Part shown: in pieces, positions 36,917-49,277 of the stretch
Layout of the letters: each line of letters begins with the position of its first letter
How positions within the stretch are numbered: the stretch's first letter is position 1
NCBI RefSeq assembly: GCF_002179965.1
Contig: NZ_NGUQ01000015.1
Span: 537,724 to 601,723, forward strand
From: Pandoraea sp. PE-S2T-3
GTDB taxonomy: Bacteria; Pseudomonadota; Gammaproteobacteria; Burkholderiales; Burkholderiaceae
Reading direction: 5' to 3'
DNA length: 64,000 nucleotides
Program-made: the position numbers and the translations under genes
The notes under the pieces: model-generated
Told to the model about the DNA's origin: nothing
What the model saw: only the letters and a program-made list of their open reading frames with translations
Database searches by the model: none

Positions 36917-37786
36917 TTACGCTGCCGCCTGACGGCGCTTGGCGCGCAGCAGCGCCTTGGAGATGATGCGCGTCTCGGTCGACGCCGCACCGGTGCGACG
37001 TGCCACGGCGTCGCGGAAAAAGCGGCGCGTCTCGTCGGCCACGGTCTCGCGCTCGTTGTCCATCGTCAGGATGTGATAGCTCTCACTGAGCAAGCACTTC
37101 TGCTTCACTTCCGACGACACACCGTCGTAGACGATGCGGGCATTGTGCGGGCTCGACGTGTCGTCGTCGACCGCGTGAATCACCAGACAGTCGGCCGTGA
37201 CGCGATCCAACCGGCGACGCACATGCGCGGCCAATCGGCGCGCGTGATACAGATGCGCGAGCGGCAGCGACGCGGCACCGATTTCCGACGCGTCGTGCTG
37301 CGACATGGACTTGGCCACGCGCGCACGCAAGGCTTCGTTCTTCAGCCCGTACGGCGCCTTCTCGTGATACCGGTAGCGATGGCGGAACGGCGTGTGGAAG
37401 ACCAGATCGATGAGCGGGTAGTACCAGGGAATGGTCCAGCCGTCGTACACCAGCGTGACCGCCAGCAATGAGAGCGCCGCCACGTCCTCTTCTTCCTGCG
37501 CGACGGCCAGACTCAGCGTGGCGCCGATGCACAGCCCGCAAAGCGACACGGTCTCATGCGTCTCGCGCAATTCGCGGTACTTGGCCCGCGCGGCAGCGAT
37601 CCATGAACGCCAGTCGCTGCAAGGCGCGCCGAGGCCGTAGCCTTCGATATGCGGCACCGAGACGGTGTAGCCCTCACGATGCAGCGCACGTGCGACGGGA
37701 CGCATTTCGAGCGGTGTGCTCGACAGTCCCGGCAGCAGCAGCACCGCGTGTTCGCCACCCTTGTAATAGATATCTTCTTGAAACAT
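36917..37786 (-). CDS. Alpha/beta hydrolase with cysteine nucleophile elbow
   Basis: 289 residues; the TTG two codons upstream is rejected in favour of the ATG at 37786 after GGAG. Oxyanion region LLLPGLSSTPLEM (17-28). The nucleophile elbow is G84-L-C86-I-G88, so cysteine replaces the usual serine; the acid is probably Asp208 in AVDDDT and the base His238 in ESYHILTMD. The framework resembles Est30-type carboxylesterases and monoacylglycerol lipases. A Cys nucleophile in this fold is known for dienelactone hydrolase, and may change substrate range. It starts two bases after the stop of the DUF4118-PAS gene, so the two are coupled. Substrate unknown. Confidence 0.85.
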   Translation of the reverse strand: MFQEDIYYKGGEHAVLLLPGLSSTPLEMRPVARALHREGYTVSVPHIEGYGLGAPCSDWRSWIAAARAKYRELRETHETVSLCGLCIGATLSLAVAQEEEDVAALSLLAVTLVYDGWTIPWYYPLIDLVFHTPFRHRYRYHEKAPYGLKNEALRARVAKSMSQHDASEIGAASLPLAHLYHARRLAAHVRRRLDRVTADCLVIHAVDDDTSSPHNARIVYDGVSSEVKQKCLLSESYHILTMDNERETVADETRRFFRDAVARRTGAASTETRIISKALLRAKRRQAAA

Positions 37787-37788
37787 GC

Positions 37789-38670
37789 TCAAACTCCGCC
37801 CGAGACGACCGGCGCCTCTTTAACTTCGCGCGCATTCGCAGCGGGCGTGAGCGTATGCAACGGGGTGACCGGACGCACGGCCGGCCCCGAATGCAGACGC
37901 AAAATGACATACGTCCCCAGATGGGCCTGAAAGTATTGCAGTTCGCAGGCAAACATCTCATAGCCGCCGTCGCGGCTCAGCATGCGCAGGTTGTGGGCGC
38001 CGTGTTGCGGGCGCTGCGCATCGGGATTGAACAACCCGGCCAGACGCCGTGCGTCCTCCGGATGCAGCAAGGCACGCAGGCCGTCGCGCTTGACGACATC
38101 CGGCGCAACACCGGTCGCACGACGAAAATGCTCGTCGATGAACTCGTAGTGGGTGGTCGGGTTCGCCAGATAGAAGATCGTATCCAGATGCTTGGTCAGA
38201 TACGTCATCAGCGCGTTGCTCAACTGCACCGAGTCGGACAGCACCATGCGCTCGTTCTCGGCGCGCAGCAGCATTTCGTAGCGCGTCTGGGCCACTTCGG
38301 CGATCAGTTCAGCCCGGTATTGCGCGCGGCGCAGGCGTTCGATGAGCACGACAGCGAGCGGCGTGATCGTCAGAAAGCCCGTGACGATCATCACGTCGCG
38401 ACGGTCGAGCATCGCGATGTCGCGAAACGGTGGCACGAAGAAGAAATCGAAAATGGGGATGCTGATGACCATCGCCATCAGGGCCGGGCCGAGGCCCCAA
38501 ATGAATTCGACGATGATAACGGCGCAAGCGAAGAAGATACCCGGCATCGAGTGATCAAGCACCGGATGCAAGAGGCTGCGAAAGAGAAACGCAGCAAATA
38601 CCACCATCAATGCCCCGGCATAGCGCTTGGCGCCGGGCTCCGCCCAACGTCGGGCGTTTCTGATATCCAT
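37789..38670 (-). CDS. DUF4118 membrane protein with PAS-like domain
   Basis: 293 residues from the ATG at 38670. Residues 18-120 are four helices of the DUF4118 type found in KdpD (FFACAVIIVEFIWGLGPALM; FDFFFVPPFRDIAML; FLTITPLAVVLIERLRRA). A helical linker follows and a PAS-like domain spans about 160-265 (HYEFIDEHFRRATGVAPD, LLHPEDARRLAGLF). No histidine kinase, GGDEF or other output module follows, so it would sense at the membrane and signal by contact. The coupled hydrolase is the obvious partner. Confidence 0.82.
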   Translation of the reverse strand: MDIRNARRWAEPGAKRYAGALMVVFAAFLFRSLLHPVLDHSMPGIFFACAVIIVEFIWGLGPALMAMVISIPIFDFFFVPPFRDIAMLDRRDVMIVTGFLTITPLAVVLIERLRRAQYRAELIAEVAQTRYEMLLRAENERMVLSDSVQLSNALMTYLTKHLDTIFYLANPTTHYEFIDEHFRRATGVAPDVVKRDGLRALLHPEDARRLAGLFNPDAQRPQHGAHNLRMLSRDGGYEMFACELQYFQAHLGTYVILRLHSGPAVRPVTPLHTLTPAANAREVKEAPVVSGGV

Positions 38671-38941
38671 GATTCCCCGTCGGTCATGGCCGACGCTCAA
38701 CAATCCACAGACATGACCGCAGCGGTCGCCTGTTACAAAATATTACGGATTATCGCACGGCACCCAAAACGCGTCGGCTGTCCCAAACCCTAACTCAGTC
38801 GCTTCTTAACAACAGCGCAGTGGATGCCCGGCTGGCATGGGTTTGCCGCGAGTTTCCCGGTTCAGCGTCTCGCCGTTGCCCTCATGGGAAAGACACTGGC
38901 GGCATTAGGGTCAGGGGCAGTCGAGAGGGGAAACCGGGCGA

Positions 38942-39760
38942 TTACCGCAGCATCGACGACATCGCCGAGAGGCAGTTGAGCATGCGCACGGCGGCCTCGA
39001 CCGTGGGTGCCGTGAACTGGAGTGTCACGCCATCGACACGTTCCAGCGTGGGCCACTGGCAGAACAGATCGGCCAGCGCCGTGGTTTGCGCTTGCACGCG
39101 CACCTCCACCGGCACCGCCACCTGATAGGGGTGCCATTTGCGCCGGTCGCTCAGCGACTCCCGGGCGGCCTCGCGAATCAACTCGCACGACTCGCGCGGG
39201 TTGAGCGTCATGCCGCTGCCCTGCCCCCATGCCGCCTTCGTCTGGACGAACCGCACATGCGGAAAGATCAGTTGCGTCTCGTCGCAGAACACGTCGTCGC
39301 CGCTGGCCATCACCACCGGCACGCCACGCTCGCCGGCCAGCGCACCGTACAGGCGCGCTTCGCTGGCTTCTTCACCCGCCAGCCAGACCCGTGCGAACGC
39401 AAAACTGTTGATCGTGTGCGCGAGAATCCCCGCGCTCTGGGCCTTGCCGTGATAGCCGACCATGAAAATGGCGTCGCAACCCGCTTCCACACCGGCCACC
39501 ATGCCCAGATAGCGCGGCTTGCCGAGCACCAGACGGGCACGCGGGTCGAGCTCGTCGGGCAGCAGGTTCCGGAAACCGCCGTGCGAGTCGTTGACCATCA
39601 CCTCGGTCGCGCCGCCCTCGAACGCCCCGAGGACAGCGGCGTTCGCCTCCTGCGTCATCCAGCGCCGGGCGCGTTCGTACTCGCCATTACCGGCGCGGGT
39701 CTGTTCGGGATGGAAGACGCCGGCGACGCCCTCGATGTCGGTGGAGATCAGGATTCGCAT
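38942..39760 (-). CDS. dppA: M55-family D-aminopeptidase, DppA-like
   Basis: 272 residues. The zinc ligands of Bacillus DppA recur at the same numbers: Asp8 and Glu10 in LISTDIEGVAG, His60 in VNDSHGG, and His104 in VGYHGKA; a further glutamate is near 130-134 (WLAGEEASEARL). The family forms decameric peptidases releasing N-terminal D-amino acids, such as from peptidoglycan peptides. Last gene of the Gsi-type operon, 91 bases after the P1-family peptidase. In many Burkholderia the same gene accompanies dipeptide transporters. Not to be confused with the enterobacterial dipeptide-binding protein of the same symbol. Confidence 0.88.
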   Translation of the reverse strand: MRILISTDIEGVAGVFHPEQTRAGNGEYERARRWMTQEANAAVLGAFEGGATEVMVNDSHGGFRNLLPDELDPRARLVLGKPRYLGMVAGVEAGCDAIFMVGYHGKAQSAGILAHTINSFAFARVWLAGEEASEARLYGALAGERGVPVVMASGDDVFCDETQLIFPHVRFVQTKAAWGQGSGMTLNPRESCELIREAARESLSDRRKWHPYQVAVPVEVRVQAQTTALADLFCQWPTLERVDGVTLQFTAPTVEAAVRMLNCLSAMSSMLR

Positions 39761-39851
39761 GATGTCAGCAATTCGTGGGGCCAAAGGTGGCCGCAATCGG
39801 GTGGAAGCGAGATTCCGGTTCACAACCGGGATCAGGCCAGAATCAATGGGT

Positions 39852-40973
39852 TCAAAGCGCAGCCCAGTCGGGCAGCACATCGGCGAGCGCACGGCGCACA
39901 TGGCCATTGCGCCCGAGCACCGACTCGGCGGCAAAGAGCGCGTGCAGAATGGCCTGCTCGGTCGCGTCGGCCGTCGCCTGAAAAATGGGGTCGAGCAAGG
40001 GGTCGGGCACCAGCGCCGCAGGCGCAACCCGCCCTTGCGCGTCGTGCGCCGTCGTATAACCGGTGGTGAACGCCAGCGCAACATCGCCGCTGCCGTGTCC
40101 GTAGACCGAGCCCGTGCGGGCCAGCCCGGCGGCCGTGCGCGTGGCGACGCGGCGCAACTGGCGGGCGTCGAGCGGCGCATCGGTGGCCACCAGCATGATG
40201 ATCGAGCCGCGCTCGGGTGCCGCGCTCTGCTCGGGTTGTGCCAGACGTTCGTCGAGTACGGCGCCGACGTGGCGCCCGGCAATGGTCAGTTGCGACGGGC
40301 GGCCGAAATTGGATAGCACCAGCACACCCACGGTAAAGGTCGCCCCCGCCGTTTCGACCACGCGCGACGACGAGCCGATGCCGCCCTTCAGACCGAAGCT
40401 CGACATCCCGCGCCCTGCCCCGACGGCGCCCTGTACAAAGTCGACCGAGGCGCTGGCCAGCGCCTGCGCGTAGTGGTCTTCGGTCACCGCGAACGCCTGC
40501 ATATCATTCAGATAGCCGTCGTTGCATTCGAGCACGGTCGGGTTGAGCGACGGCGCACCGCGTCCGATCGTCGGGTTCGCCTCGATGGCAGCACGCAACT
40601 GCCCGAGGACGACATGGCTGACAGAGAACGTATTGGTCAGGGCGATGGGCGCTTCGATCACGCCGAGTTCGTCGATCTGCATCAGACCGACGCTCTTGCC
40701 GAAACCGTTGATGACGGCGGCGGCGGCGGGAATTCTGGCGCGGAACGGGTCCCACGCGGGCGGCGGTACCGTATCGTGAGCAGTTCCGGACAACCCTTCG
40801 GCCGGCGTCGGGCAGACCACCGTCACGCCCGTCTGGATCGCCCCCTCGGCGAGGGTGGCATGCCCGACGAATACGCCGGGCACATCGGTGATGGCATCGC
40901 GCGGGCCGGCCGGCAGAAGCCCGACGTGCGGCGCGCCGAAAGAGGTTTCGCGCAAGTCTGGCGTCTGCATCAT
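39852..40973 (-). CDS. P1-family (DmpA/S58) N-terminal-nucleophile aminopeptidase
   Basis: 373 residues from the ATG at 40973. DmpA-type Ntn fold that self-cleaves before a serine: here G256-S257 in ERGSIIMLVATDAPL, with GAGRGMSSFGLKGGIGSSSR (split GAGRGMSSFG and LKGGIGSSSR, 185-204) and CNDGYLND as family signatures. DmpA acts on D- and L-aminoacyl peptides and BapA-like members on beta-peptides. Position 19 bases after gsiD suggests it processes peptides taken up by the transporter. The start has only a weak ribosome site. Confidence 0.88.
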   Translation of the reverse strand: MMQTPDLRETSFGAPHVGLLPAGPRDAITDVPGVFVGHATLAEGAIQTGVTVVCPTPAEGLSGTAHDTVPPPAWDPFRARIPAAAAVINGFGKSVGLMQIDELGVIEAPIALTNTFSVSHVVLGQLRAAIEANPTIGRGAPSLNPTVLECNDGYLNDMQAFAVTEDHYAQALASASVDFVQGAVGAGRGMSSFGLKGGIGSSSRVVETAGATFTVGVLVLSNFGRPSQLTIAGRHVGAVLDERLAQPEQSAAPERGSIIMLVATDAPLDARQLRRVATRTAAGLARTGSVYGHGSGDVALAFTTGYTTAHDAQGRVAPAALVPDPLLDPIFQATADATEQAILHALFAAESVLGRNGHVRRALADVLPDWAAL

Positions 40974-40992
40974 GACAAGCCCTGTCAAATGC

Positions 40993-41898
40993 TCAGTGTC
41001 GGTCGAGCTTCGGATCGAGCGCGTCGCGCAGGCCGTCGCCGAGCAGGTTGAACGCGAGCACGGTCAGGAAGATGGCCAGGCTCGGGAAGATGGCGATATG
41101 CGGTGCGTTGACCATGTCGGCCCGCGCCTCGTTGAGCATGGCGCCCCACTCCGGCGTAGGCGGTTGTGCGCCCAGACCGAGGAACGACAGACTCGCGGCC
41201 GTGATGATCGACGTGCCGATACGCATCGAGAAGTACACCACAATCGACGATACCGTGCCCGGCAGGATGTGCCGCATGATGATCGTCCAGTCGGAAGCAC
41301 CGATCGAGCGCGCCGCCTCGATGTACGTCATGTGCTTGAGCACGAGCGTGTTGCCGCGCACCAGCCGCGCAAACGCCGGGATCGAGAAGATCGCGACAGC
41401 CACGATCACGTTGACCATGCCGTTACCCAGCACGGCCACCACGCCGATGGCGAGCAAGATGCCCGGGAAGGCGAACAGCACGTCGGAAATACGCATGACG
41501 ATGCGGTCCCACCAGCCTTCGTAATAGCCCGCGAGCAGGCCCAGCACCGTGCCGATGATCGCCCCGATGGCCACAGAGCCGAAGCCCGCCGCCAGCGAGA
41601 TGCGCGTGCCCGCGAGCACCCGGCTGAAGATGTCGCGGCCGAGCGAGTCGACGCCGAACCAGTGTTTTGCCGACGGGCCGGCATTCAGCGCGTCGTAATC
41701 GAAGAAGTTCTCCGGATCGAACGGCACCAGATGTGGCGCCAGAATGGCGATGAGGACGAGCAGCAGCACGAAACCACCCGCGACGAGCGCGATGTGCTGC
41801 TTCTTGAACTTGCGCCAGAATTCGCGCCACGGGGTGCGCACGCGATTGGCATTGGCCGCAGCGGCCGGTGTTGCAGTCGTAGGTTGACCCGCGCTCAT
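40993..41898 (-). CDS. gsiD: Peptide/glutathione ABC permease GsiD
   Basis: 301 residues. N-terminal 20-residue Ala-rich tail, OppC-type N-domain ([20 protein letters not shown]), then five further helices and the EAA-like loop [20 protein letters not shown], ending [15 protein letters not shown] as in DppC/GsiD. Adjacent to gsiC with a 10-base gap. GsiC-GsiD forms the channel for glutathione or dipeptides. Confidence 0.9.
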   Translation of the reverse strand: MSAGQPTTATPAAAANANRVRTPWREFWRKFKKQHIALVAGGFVLLLVLIAILAPHLVPFDPENFFDYDALNAGPSAKHWFGVDSLGRDIFSRVLAGTRISLAAGFGSVAIGAIIGTVLGLLAGYYEGWWDRIVMRISDVLFAFPGILLAIGVVAVLGNGMVNVIVAVAIFSIPAFARLVRGNTLVLKHMTYIEAARSIGASDWTIIMRHILPGTVSSIVVYFSMRIGTSIITAASLSFLGLGAQPPTPEWGAMLNEARADMVNAPHIAIFPSLAIFLTVLAFNLLGDGLRDALDPKLDRH

Positions 41899-41908
41899 TA
41901 TGCGTGCC

Positions 41909-42829
41909 TCACTTGTAGCGAATGGTCGGGTTGATGACGGCGTACAGCACGTCGACCACGAGGTTGATCAGAATGAACTCGAGCGAGAACAACAGCACCA
42001 GCGCTTGAATCACGGGGTAGTCGCGCATCTCGACCGAATCGACCAGCAGGCGTCCAAGACCCGGCCAGTTGAATACCACCTCGACGACAATCGAGCCGCC
42101 GAGCAGAAAACCGAACTGCAAACCCATCATCGTGATGACGGGAATCATGGCGTTGCGCAGCGCGTGCTTGAACACCACGCGCATTTCGTTCAGGCCCTTC
42201 GCACGTGCGGTGCGCACGAAGTCTTCGTGCAGCACTTCGACGAAAGCCGAGCGGGTGAAGCGTGCCATCACGGCGGCCACGGCCGCGCCCAGTGTGATCG
42301 AGGGCAGGATGTAGCTCTTCCACGAATCGGCGCCCATGGTGGGCAGCCAGCCGAGTTGCACCGAAAACACCTGCATGAGCAGCATGCCCATGGCGAACGC
42401 CGGGAACGAGATGCCCGAGACCGCCAGCGTCATGCCGAGCCGGTCGGGCCAGCGATTACGCCACACGGCCGAGGCCACCCCGATACCCATGCCGATCACC
42501 ACCGACCAGATCATGCTGACCAGGGTGAGCCACAGCGTGGGCATGAAGCGGCTGCTGATTTCTTCCGAAACCGGCTGCTTGCTGCGCATCGACAGGCCGA
42601 AATCGCCGCGCACCGCGTGCGTGACGAAGTACGTGAACTGGGACAGCAGCGGCTTGTCGAGGCCGAGGTCCTGACGCACCAGCGCCACGGTCGCCTCGTC
42701 CGCCTGCGGGCCGGCCGCCAGACGCGCCGGGTCGCCCGGCAACATGTGCACGAACGCGAACACCAGCACCGCCACGATCAGTAGCGTGGGGATCAGGCCG
42801 AGCAGGCGTTTGAAAAAGTAATTGAGCAT
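41909..42829 (-). CDS. gsiC: Peptide/glutathione ABC permease GsiC
   Basis: 306 residues, six helices. Starts [19 protein letters not shown]; conserved periplasmic segment [22 protein letters not shown] loop [20 protein letters not shown]; ends [14 protein letters not shown], the standard DppB/GsiC end. Partner of gsiD. Follows gsiB across 138 bases that contain a strong stem-loop. Confidence 0.9.
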   Translation of the reverse strand: MLNYFFKRLLGLIPTLLIVAVLVFAFVHMLPGDPARLAAGPQADEATVALVRQDLGLDKPLLSQFTYFVTHAVRGDFGLSMRSKQPVSEEISSRFMPTLWLTLVSMIWSVVIGMGIGVASAVWRNRWPDRLGMTLAVSGISFPAFAMGMLLMQVFSVQLGWLPTMGADSWKSYILPSITLGAAVAAVMARFTRSAFVEVLHEDFVRTARAKGLNEMRVVFKHALRNAMIPVITMMGLQFGFLLGGSIVVEVVFNWPGLGRLLVDSVEMRDYPVIQALVLLFSLEFILINLVVDVLYAVINPTIRYK

Positions 42830-42911
42830 CGCAGTCTTGCCGAACGTCTTACCAAACCAGGTCTCTCTCGCGGCTATCGGTGGCGCTGTGCCTGCCGGGT
42901 TGCCGGTAAAT

Positions 42912-42944
42912 CCGCGCCGCCACGGTGTATCGATGGCGGCGCGG
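42912..42944. repeat. Stem-loop between gsiB and gsiC
   Basis: Perfect 11-bp arms CCGCGCCGCCA and TGGCGGCGCGG around an 11-base loop, just after the gsiB stop. Like the element after the other binding-protein gene it lacks a T tract and probably protects the gsiB message while lowering downstream expression. Confidence 0.8.
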
Positions 42945-42967
42945 GCACTTCAGACTCGCCGTCCTGC

Positions 42968-44527
42968 TTACTTCATCGAAATGTCGGTGAAGTTGAACGA
43001 GCCGTCAGGCATGGTGTACACGCCCGTCAGATTCTTGTTGCGTGCGTACAGCAGCTTTTCCGTCACGAGGAACGCCCACGGCGCATCGTTCCAGATCTTC
43101 TGTTGTGCGTCGGTGTAGAGCTTCGTCTTCTCGGCACGGTCGGTCGTGAGCAGCGCCTTGTTGATGTCGGCATCCACAGCGTCGTTCTTGTAGTACGCGG
43201 TGTTGAACAGCTTCGGCGGGAACGACTCCGAGCTCAGCAGCGGACGCAGCGCCCAGTCGGCTTCACCCGTCGACGACGACCAGCCCACGTAGTACATGCG
43301 CACCGGTGCCTTTTCGGCATCCGGGGCCGACTCGACCAGCTCGACACGCTGACCGGCTTCGAGGGCGCGCACTTGCGCCTTGATGCCGACTTGCGCCAGT
43401 TGCTGCTGCACGAACTGAATCACCTTCTGGGCCGTGGTGAACGTGTAGGCCGACCACAGCGTGGTCTCGAAACCGTTCGGGTAACCGGCTTCCTTGAGCA
43501 GTTCCTTCGCCTTGGCCGGGTTGTAAGGCCACGGGCCCGTCTTGGTCGCGAAGTCCACGCCCTGCGGCACCACACCCTCGGCCGGCGTCGCGTAGCCCGA
43601 GAAGGCCACCTTCACCAGTGCTTCCTTGTTGATGGCGTAGTTAATGGCCTGACGCACGCGCACGTCGTCGAACGGCTTCTGCTTCGTGTTGAAGCTCACG
43701 TAGCGCTGAATGATCGACGGGCCGGCGATCACGTCGACCCTGCCGCTGGCCTTCAGGCCGTCAGCTTGTTCGTACGGCACCGGGAAGGCGAAGCCGGCTT
43801 CGCCGGTCTGCATCACGGCAGCGCGCGTGTTGTTGTCGACCACCGGCTTGAAGGTGATCGTGTCGACCTTCGGGTAGCCCTTCTTCCAGTAGCCGTCAAA
43901 CTTCTTCACCTTCACGTAGTCGGTACGGTTCCATTCGACGAATTCGAACGGGCCCGTGCCGACCGGGTGCGAGGCGATGTCCTTGCCGTACTTCTTGAGC
44001 GCTTCCGGCGAGATGATCACGGCCGACGGGTGCGCCAGCGTGTTGATGAACGGCGAGAACGGCTCTTTCAGCGTGAACTTCACCGTATGGGCATCGACCG
44101 CTTCCGTCTTGGCGATTTCCTTGTACAGGTTGTAGCGCTTGAGCTTGTTGTCCGGGTTCGTCACGCGGTCGAAGTTCGCCTTGACGGCGGCGGCATCGAA
44201 GTTCGTGCCGTCCTGGAACTTCACGCCCGACTTGAGCTTGATGGTGTAGACGAGGCCGTCCGGCGAGACCGTGTAGCTATCGGCCAGCACGTTGACGAGC
44301 TTCATGTCCTTGTCGAAGCCGAACATGCCTTCGTAGAACGACTTGGCGACGGCCTGCGACAGCGTGTCGTTGGCGTCGTAAGGATCCATCGTCGTGAAGG
44401 TCGACTGCACGGCCATCACGACATCCTTGGCGGCAAACGCCGGAGCTGCGCCGAGCACGGCGGACGCCACGGCGACGGACGCGAGCGCGGTTTTCCAGCG
44501 AGCGCCCAGCAAAGCGGTTTTCGACAT
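42968..44527 (-). CDS. gsiB: Glutathione/peptide-binding protein GsiB
   Basis: 519 residues from the ATG at 44527 (AAGGAG eight bases upstream). Signal peptide to about residue 34 ([11 protein letters not shown]). SBP_bac_5 fold: [60 protein letters not shown] near 193-206. Periplasmic receptor for glutathione or short peptides; substrate range cannot be read from sequence. The context of an isoaspartyl peptidase and GsiA/C/D gives the gsi assignment. Confidence 0.9.
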   Translation of the reverse strand: MSKTALLGARWKTALASVAVASAVLGAAPAFAAKDVVMAVQSTFTTMDPYDANDTLSQAVAKSFYEGMFGFDKDMKLVNVLADSYTVSPDGLVYTIKLKSGVKFQDGTNFDAAAVKANFDRVTNPDNKLKRYNLYKEIAKTEAVDAHTVKFTLKEPFSPFINTLAHPSAVIISPEALKKYGKDIASHPVGTGPFEFVEWNRTDYVKVKKFDGYWKKGYPKVDTITFKPVVDNNTRAAVMQTGEAGFAFPVPYEQADGLKASGRVDVIAGPSIIQRYVSFNTKQKPFDDVRVRQAINYAINKEALVKVAFSGYATPAEGVVPQGVDFATKTGPWPYNPAKAKELLKEAGYPNGFETTLWSAYTFTTAQKVIQFVQQQLAQVGIKAQVRALEAGQRVELVESAPDAEKAPVRMYYVGWSSSTGEADWALRPLLSSESFPPKLFNTAYYKNDAVDADINKALLTTDRAEKTKLYTDAQQKIWNDAPWAFLVTEKLLYARNKNLTGVYTMPDGSFNFTDISMK

Positions 44528-44664
44528 CTGTCTTTCTCCTTCTGGTCTGACGGGGTCGCCGCGAGCGGAGTCTCTGGACTCCGGCCCTTGGCGGGCATTG
44601 TTATTACTGAAACAAAGTACTGCCTGAACCACCGGGGAAACCCCCGAAACACTCACAACATCAA

Positions 44665-46551
<1,887 letters not shown>

Positions 46552-46646
46552 GCCTGTCCTCGCTAATCTACGCTTGCTGATACTTGTTGATGCTTGCTGA
46601 TGCTGACCAATACTGACTTGATGCGGTACTGATGGTGAATCCGGGG

Positions 46647-47627
46647 TTACTCGTGGATCGCCGTCACGGGCGTCTCGCCCACGCGTGCGACACCGCGATA
46701 CATGCCTTCGGTATTGAACGGCAGCGCCACATTGCCTTGCGCATCGACGGCAATCAGGCCGCCTCGGCCCTGCACGCGCGGCAGACGCTCGTTGACGACA
46801 CGATCGGCCGCATCGGTCAGCGACAGGCCGGCGTAGGCCATCAACGCGCCCACTTCATAGCAGGCCACCGCACGAATGAAGGCCTCGCCCGTGCCGGTGG
46901 CCGACACCGCGGCCGTGGCGTCGTTGGCATAGCAACCGGCACCGATGAGCGGCGAATCGCCCACACGGCCCACGGCCTTGTTCGTCATGCCGCCTGTCGA
47001 CGTCGCGGCAGCCACGTGACCGTGGATATCGCAGGCAACAGCACCGACAGTGCCGAACTTCGTGTCCGGGTCGATGGGCTCAATCGGTTCGCCCGAGGCG
47101 CCATCGCGCTTGAGCGGCATGTCGTGGTCGAGCGCCACGGCGGCGTCGGCCAGTGCGCGCTGCCATTGGGCGTAGCGTGCGTCGGTATGGAAATATTCCG
47201 GCCCGACCATCTCGGCGCCGTGGGCCTCAACGAAGGCTTCGGCGCCCTCACCCACCAGCAGCACGTGCGGGCTGTGCTCCAGCACTGAGCGGGCGGCGAG
47301 AATCGGGTTGCGCACGCGATGCACGCAAGCGATAGCACCGGCGTCGAGCGTCGTGCCGTCCATGATCGCGGCGTCGAGTTCGTGCGTGCCTTCGTGCGTA
47401 AACACGGCACCGCGCCCGGCGTTGAAACGCGGGCAATCTTCCAGACGTCGCACGGCTTCGGTGACGGCGTCGAGCGCCGAGCCACCGGCGGCCAGCACGG
47501 CTTGTCCGGCGCGCAGCACGTCGGCCAGCGCCTCGTGGTAAGCCTTGAGTTCTTCGGGCGACGTGTCGCGGCTGATCGTGCCCGCCCCGCCATGAATGGC
47601 GATGACGGCGCGTTGTGGGGTGCTCAT
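46647..47627 (-). CDS. iaaA: Isoaspartyl peptidase/L-asparaginase
   Basis: 326-residue plant-type Ntn-hydrolase. It self-cleaves before Thr193 in [12 protein letters not shown], giving alpha and beta chains; HGGAGTI (12-18), RFNAGRG (67-73) and STGGMTNK are the usual signatures. It hydrolyses beta-aspartyl dipeptides and asparagine. In E. coli iaaA is the first gene of the gsi operon, and the same order is kept here. AAGGACAAGGCATC precedes the ATG, which overlaps the RpiR stop by four bases, giving translational coupling with the regulator. Confidence 0.95.
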   Translation of the reverse strand: MSTPQRAVIAIHGGAGTISRDTSPEELKAYHEALADVLRAGQAVLAAGGSALDAVTEAVRRLEDCPRFNAGRGAVFTHEGTHELDAAIMDGTTLDAGAIACVHRVRNPILAARSVLEHSPHVLLVGEGAEAFVEAHGAEMVGPEYFHTDARYAQWQRALADAAVALDHDMPLKRDGASGEPIEPIDPDTKFGTVGAVACDIHGHVAAATSTGGMTNKAVGRVGDSPLIGAGCYANDATAAVSATGTGEAFIRAVACYEVGALMAYAGLSLTDAADRVVNERLPRVQGRGGLIAVDAQGNVALPFNTEGMYRGVARVGETPVTAIHE

Positions 47628-48766
47628 GATGCCTTGTCCTTTCTTTCCTGACCGCCCTGCGTCGTCTTGGGCAGCGCGGTCGATGAGGTCGGGTTCGTGA
47701 CCGCCGCAGCCGTAGCGGCCGATGCAGCGGTGTTCGTATGCGGGGGCGTGGCGTTGGCAGCGATGGACGCAATCGTTGCGCCCTGCGGCGTGGCGACGCG
47801 CCCAACCACCGAGCCGACCGAACCGACAACGGGGGTATTGGCCGGTACGTTGACGGGGGCATTCGCCGACGCGGCGGCCGAAGCCACCGATGCCGAGTCG
47901 AGCCACGGCAACAGGAAATCGGTCAGTTCGGTCGCGCGGTCCACCGCGTGCTTGGCGCGCTGCGCGACGGCATCGCACAACGCGTCGATCATGGCGAGCA
48001 CGCTCGCTTCCGAGTTGCTCGATAACCGGGGTTTGCTTCGCACGAAGATGACGATGTCGCCCAGCGGCGCCAACGGCGAGGTCGGGCTGTCGGTCAGCAC
48101 CAGCAGCGGCACACCCCGACCGCGCAACCGGCGGCACAACGTAATCGTGTCGGTCACATAGCGCGGGAAGCCGAGCGCGATCACCAGATCGCCTTCGCGC
48201 AGCTTGAAGAGTTGGCGCGCCGCGTGCGTCGAGCCGCCCGCGCCCACGACTGCCTGCACGTTCTCGCAATACGGGTCGAGGCCGTGATGCAGCAAACCGG
48301 CCAGATAACCACTGGCCCCCAGCCCCAGCACGTGGATGCGGCGCGCTTGCAAGATCGTGTCGACAGCTCGCTCGCACGTGCTCGCGTCGAGCGTGCGGCG
48401 GGTCCAGTCAAGGTTTTCCATCGCCTGCGCGAGCGACGCGGCCATGATGTCGGCGCTGGCGCTCATTTGCGCCTTGCTCGTGCGCAGGCTTTCGATCGGC
48501 GCGAGCGTCGCTTCGAAGCCGCGCACCATCGCAGCGCGGCATTGCGGGTAGCCGTCGAAACCCAGCGCGCGGGCAAACCGGTTCACGGTGGCGAGTGATA
48601 CTCCGACCGCAGCGGCGAACTCGTCGATGCGCATGGTCGCCGCCCGGAACGTGTTGTCCAGCACAAACGCCGCCATGCGCTGCTGCGCGGGCGTCAGTTC
48701 AGGCATGGCACGCACGATGCGCTCGGTGAGCGGCAGATCGGCAGGCAACGAGTCGGCGTCAATCAT
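47624..48766 (-). CDS. MurR/RpiR-family regulator
   Basis: 380 residues. HTH_6 domain (about 10-90: RIDEFAAAVGVSLATVNRFA), then a SIS sugar-phosphate isomerase fold (about 125-265: RIHVLGLGASGYLAGLLHHG, VIALGFPRYVTDT, LVLTDSPTSPLA). An unusual tail of about 88 residues follows (295-380), rich in Ala, Thr and Val (AAASANAPVNVPANTPVVG), which typical 280-300-residue RpiR proteins lack. First gene of the operon and probably its regulator. Ligand may be an amino sugar such as a muropeptide product, in keeping with the D-aminopeptidase in the operon; this is inference. Confidence 0.9.
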   Translation of the reverse strand: MIDADSLPADLPLTERIVRAMPELTPAQQRMAAFVLDNTFRAATMRIDEFAAAVGVSLATVNRFARALGFDGYPQCRAAMVRGFEATLAPIESLRTSKAQMSASADIMAASLAQAMENLDWTRRTLDASTCERAVDTILQARRIHVLGLGASGYLAGLLHHGLDPYCENVQAVVGAGGSTHAARQLFKLREGDLVIALGFPRYVTDTITLCRRLRGRGVPLLVLTDSPTSPLAPLGDIVIFVRSKPRLSSNSEASVLAMIDALCDAVAQRAKHAVDRATELTDFLLPWLDSASVASAAASANAPVNVPANTPVVGSVGSVVGRVATPQGATIASIAANATPPHTNTAASAATAAAVTNPTSSTALPKTTQGGQERKDKAS

Positions 48767-49277
48767 GGAGAAAGCGGGTCGTCCGTGGCACCGGCGTTGT
48801 CACCGGTGTAAGCAAAAGTACGTGAAAGAAATTGATCGCGAATCCCTGCAACGAATCGTTCAGGACGCCAGTCATACCGTTAGTTTTTTCGTCGACTATC
48901 GGTGACATTCACGAAGTGGAAGAAAGTATATTTTCATCACGCCCTAGTCAAAAGAAAAAAAATTGATCAAATGGGGTGACATGGCTCGTCAAAATCCGGG
49001 CGATGTCCCGCAAACCCTGTCAAAACAAGGGGGAAGCTCGTCAAGCTACGTAAAATGCGGGCATACTAGGGGAAACCCGAATTCACGAACTCGCCGTACC
49101 ACCGGGAGCCCGTATCGAACATCAGGCAGCAGATTCACAGGACAGTCGCATGACCGCCTGGGGAGGCTTGGTCGGAGGCGAGTCGTAACGTCGTAACACG
49201 CAGTAATCATGGCGTAGCCGTGGGCTTACATCTGCCCCGTACGCTGACGTGAAGCCATCGCCTCAAGGAGTACGACC
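48767..49277. other. Promoter region of the Gsi-type operon
   Basis: 511 bases without a supported gene. A semi-palindrome GAAAGTATATTTTC lies at 48922-48935 and twice-repeated AAATTGATC at about 48826 and 48959; these are the best candidates for a regulator site. GC is lower here than in the genes. CAAGGAG at 49265 belongs to the next gene. Confidence 0.45.
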
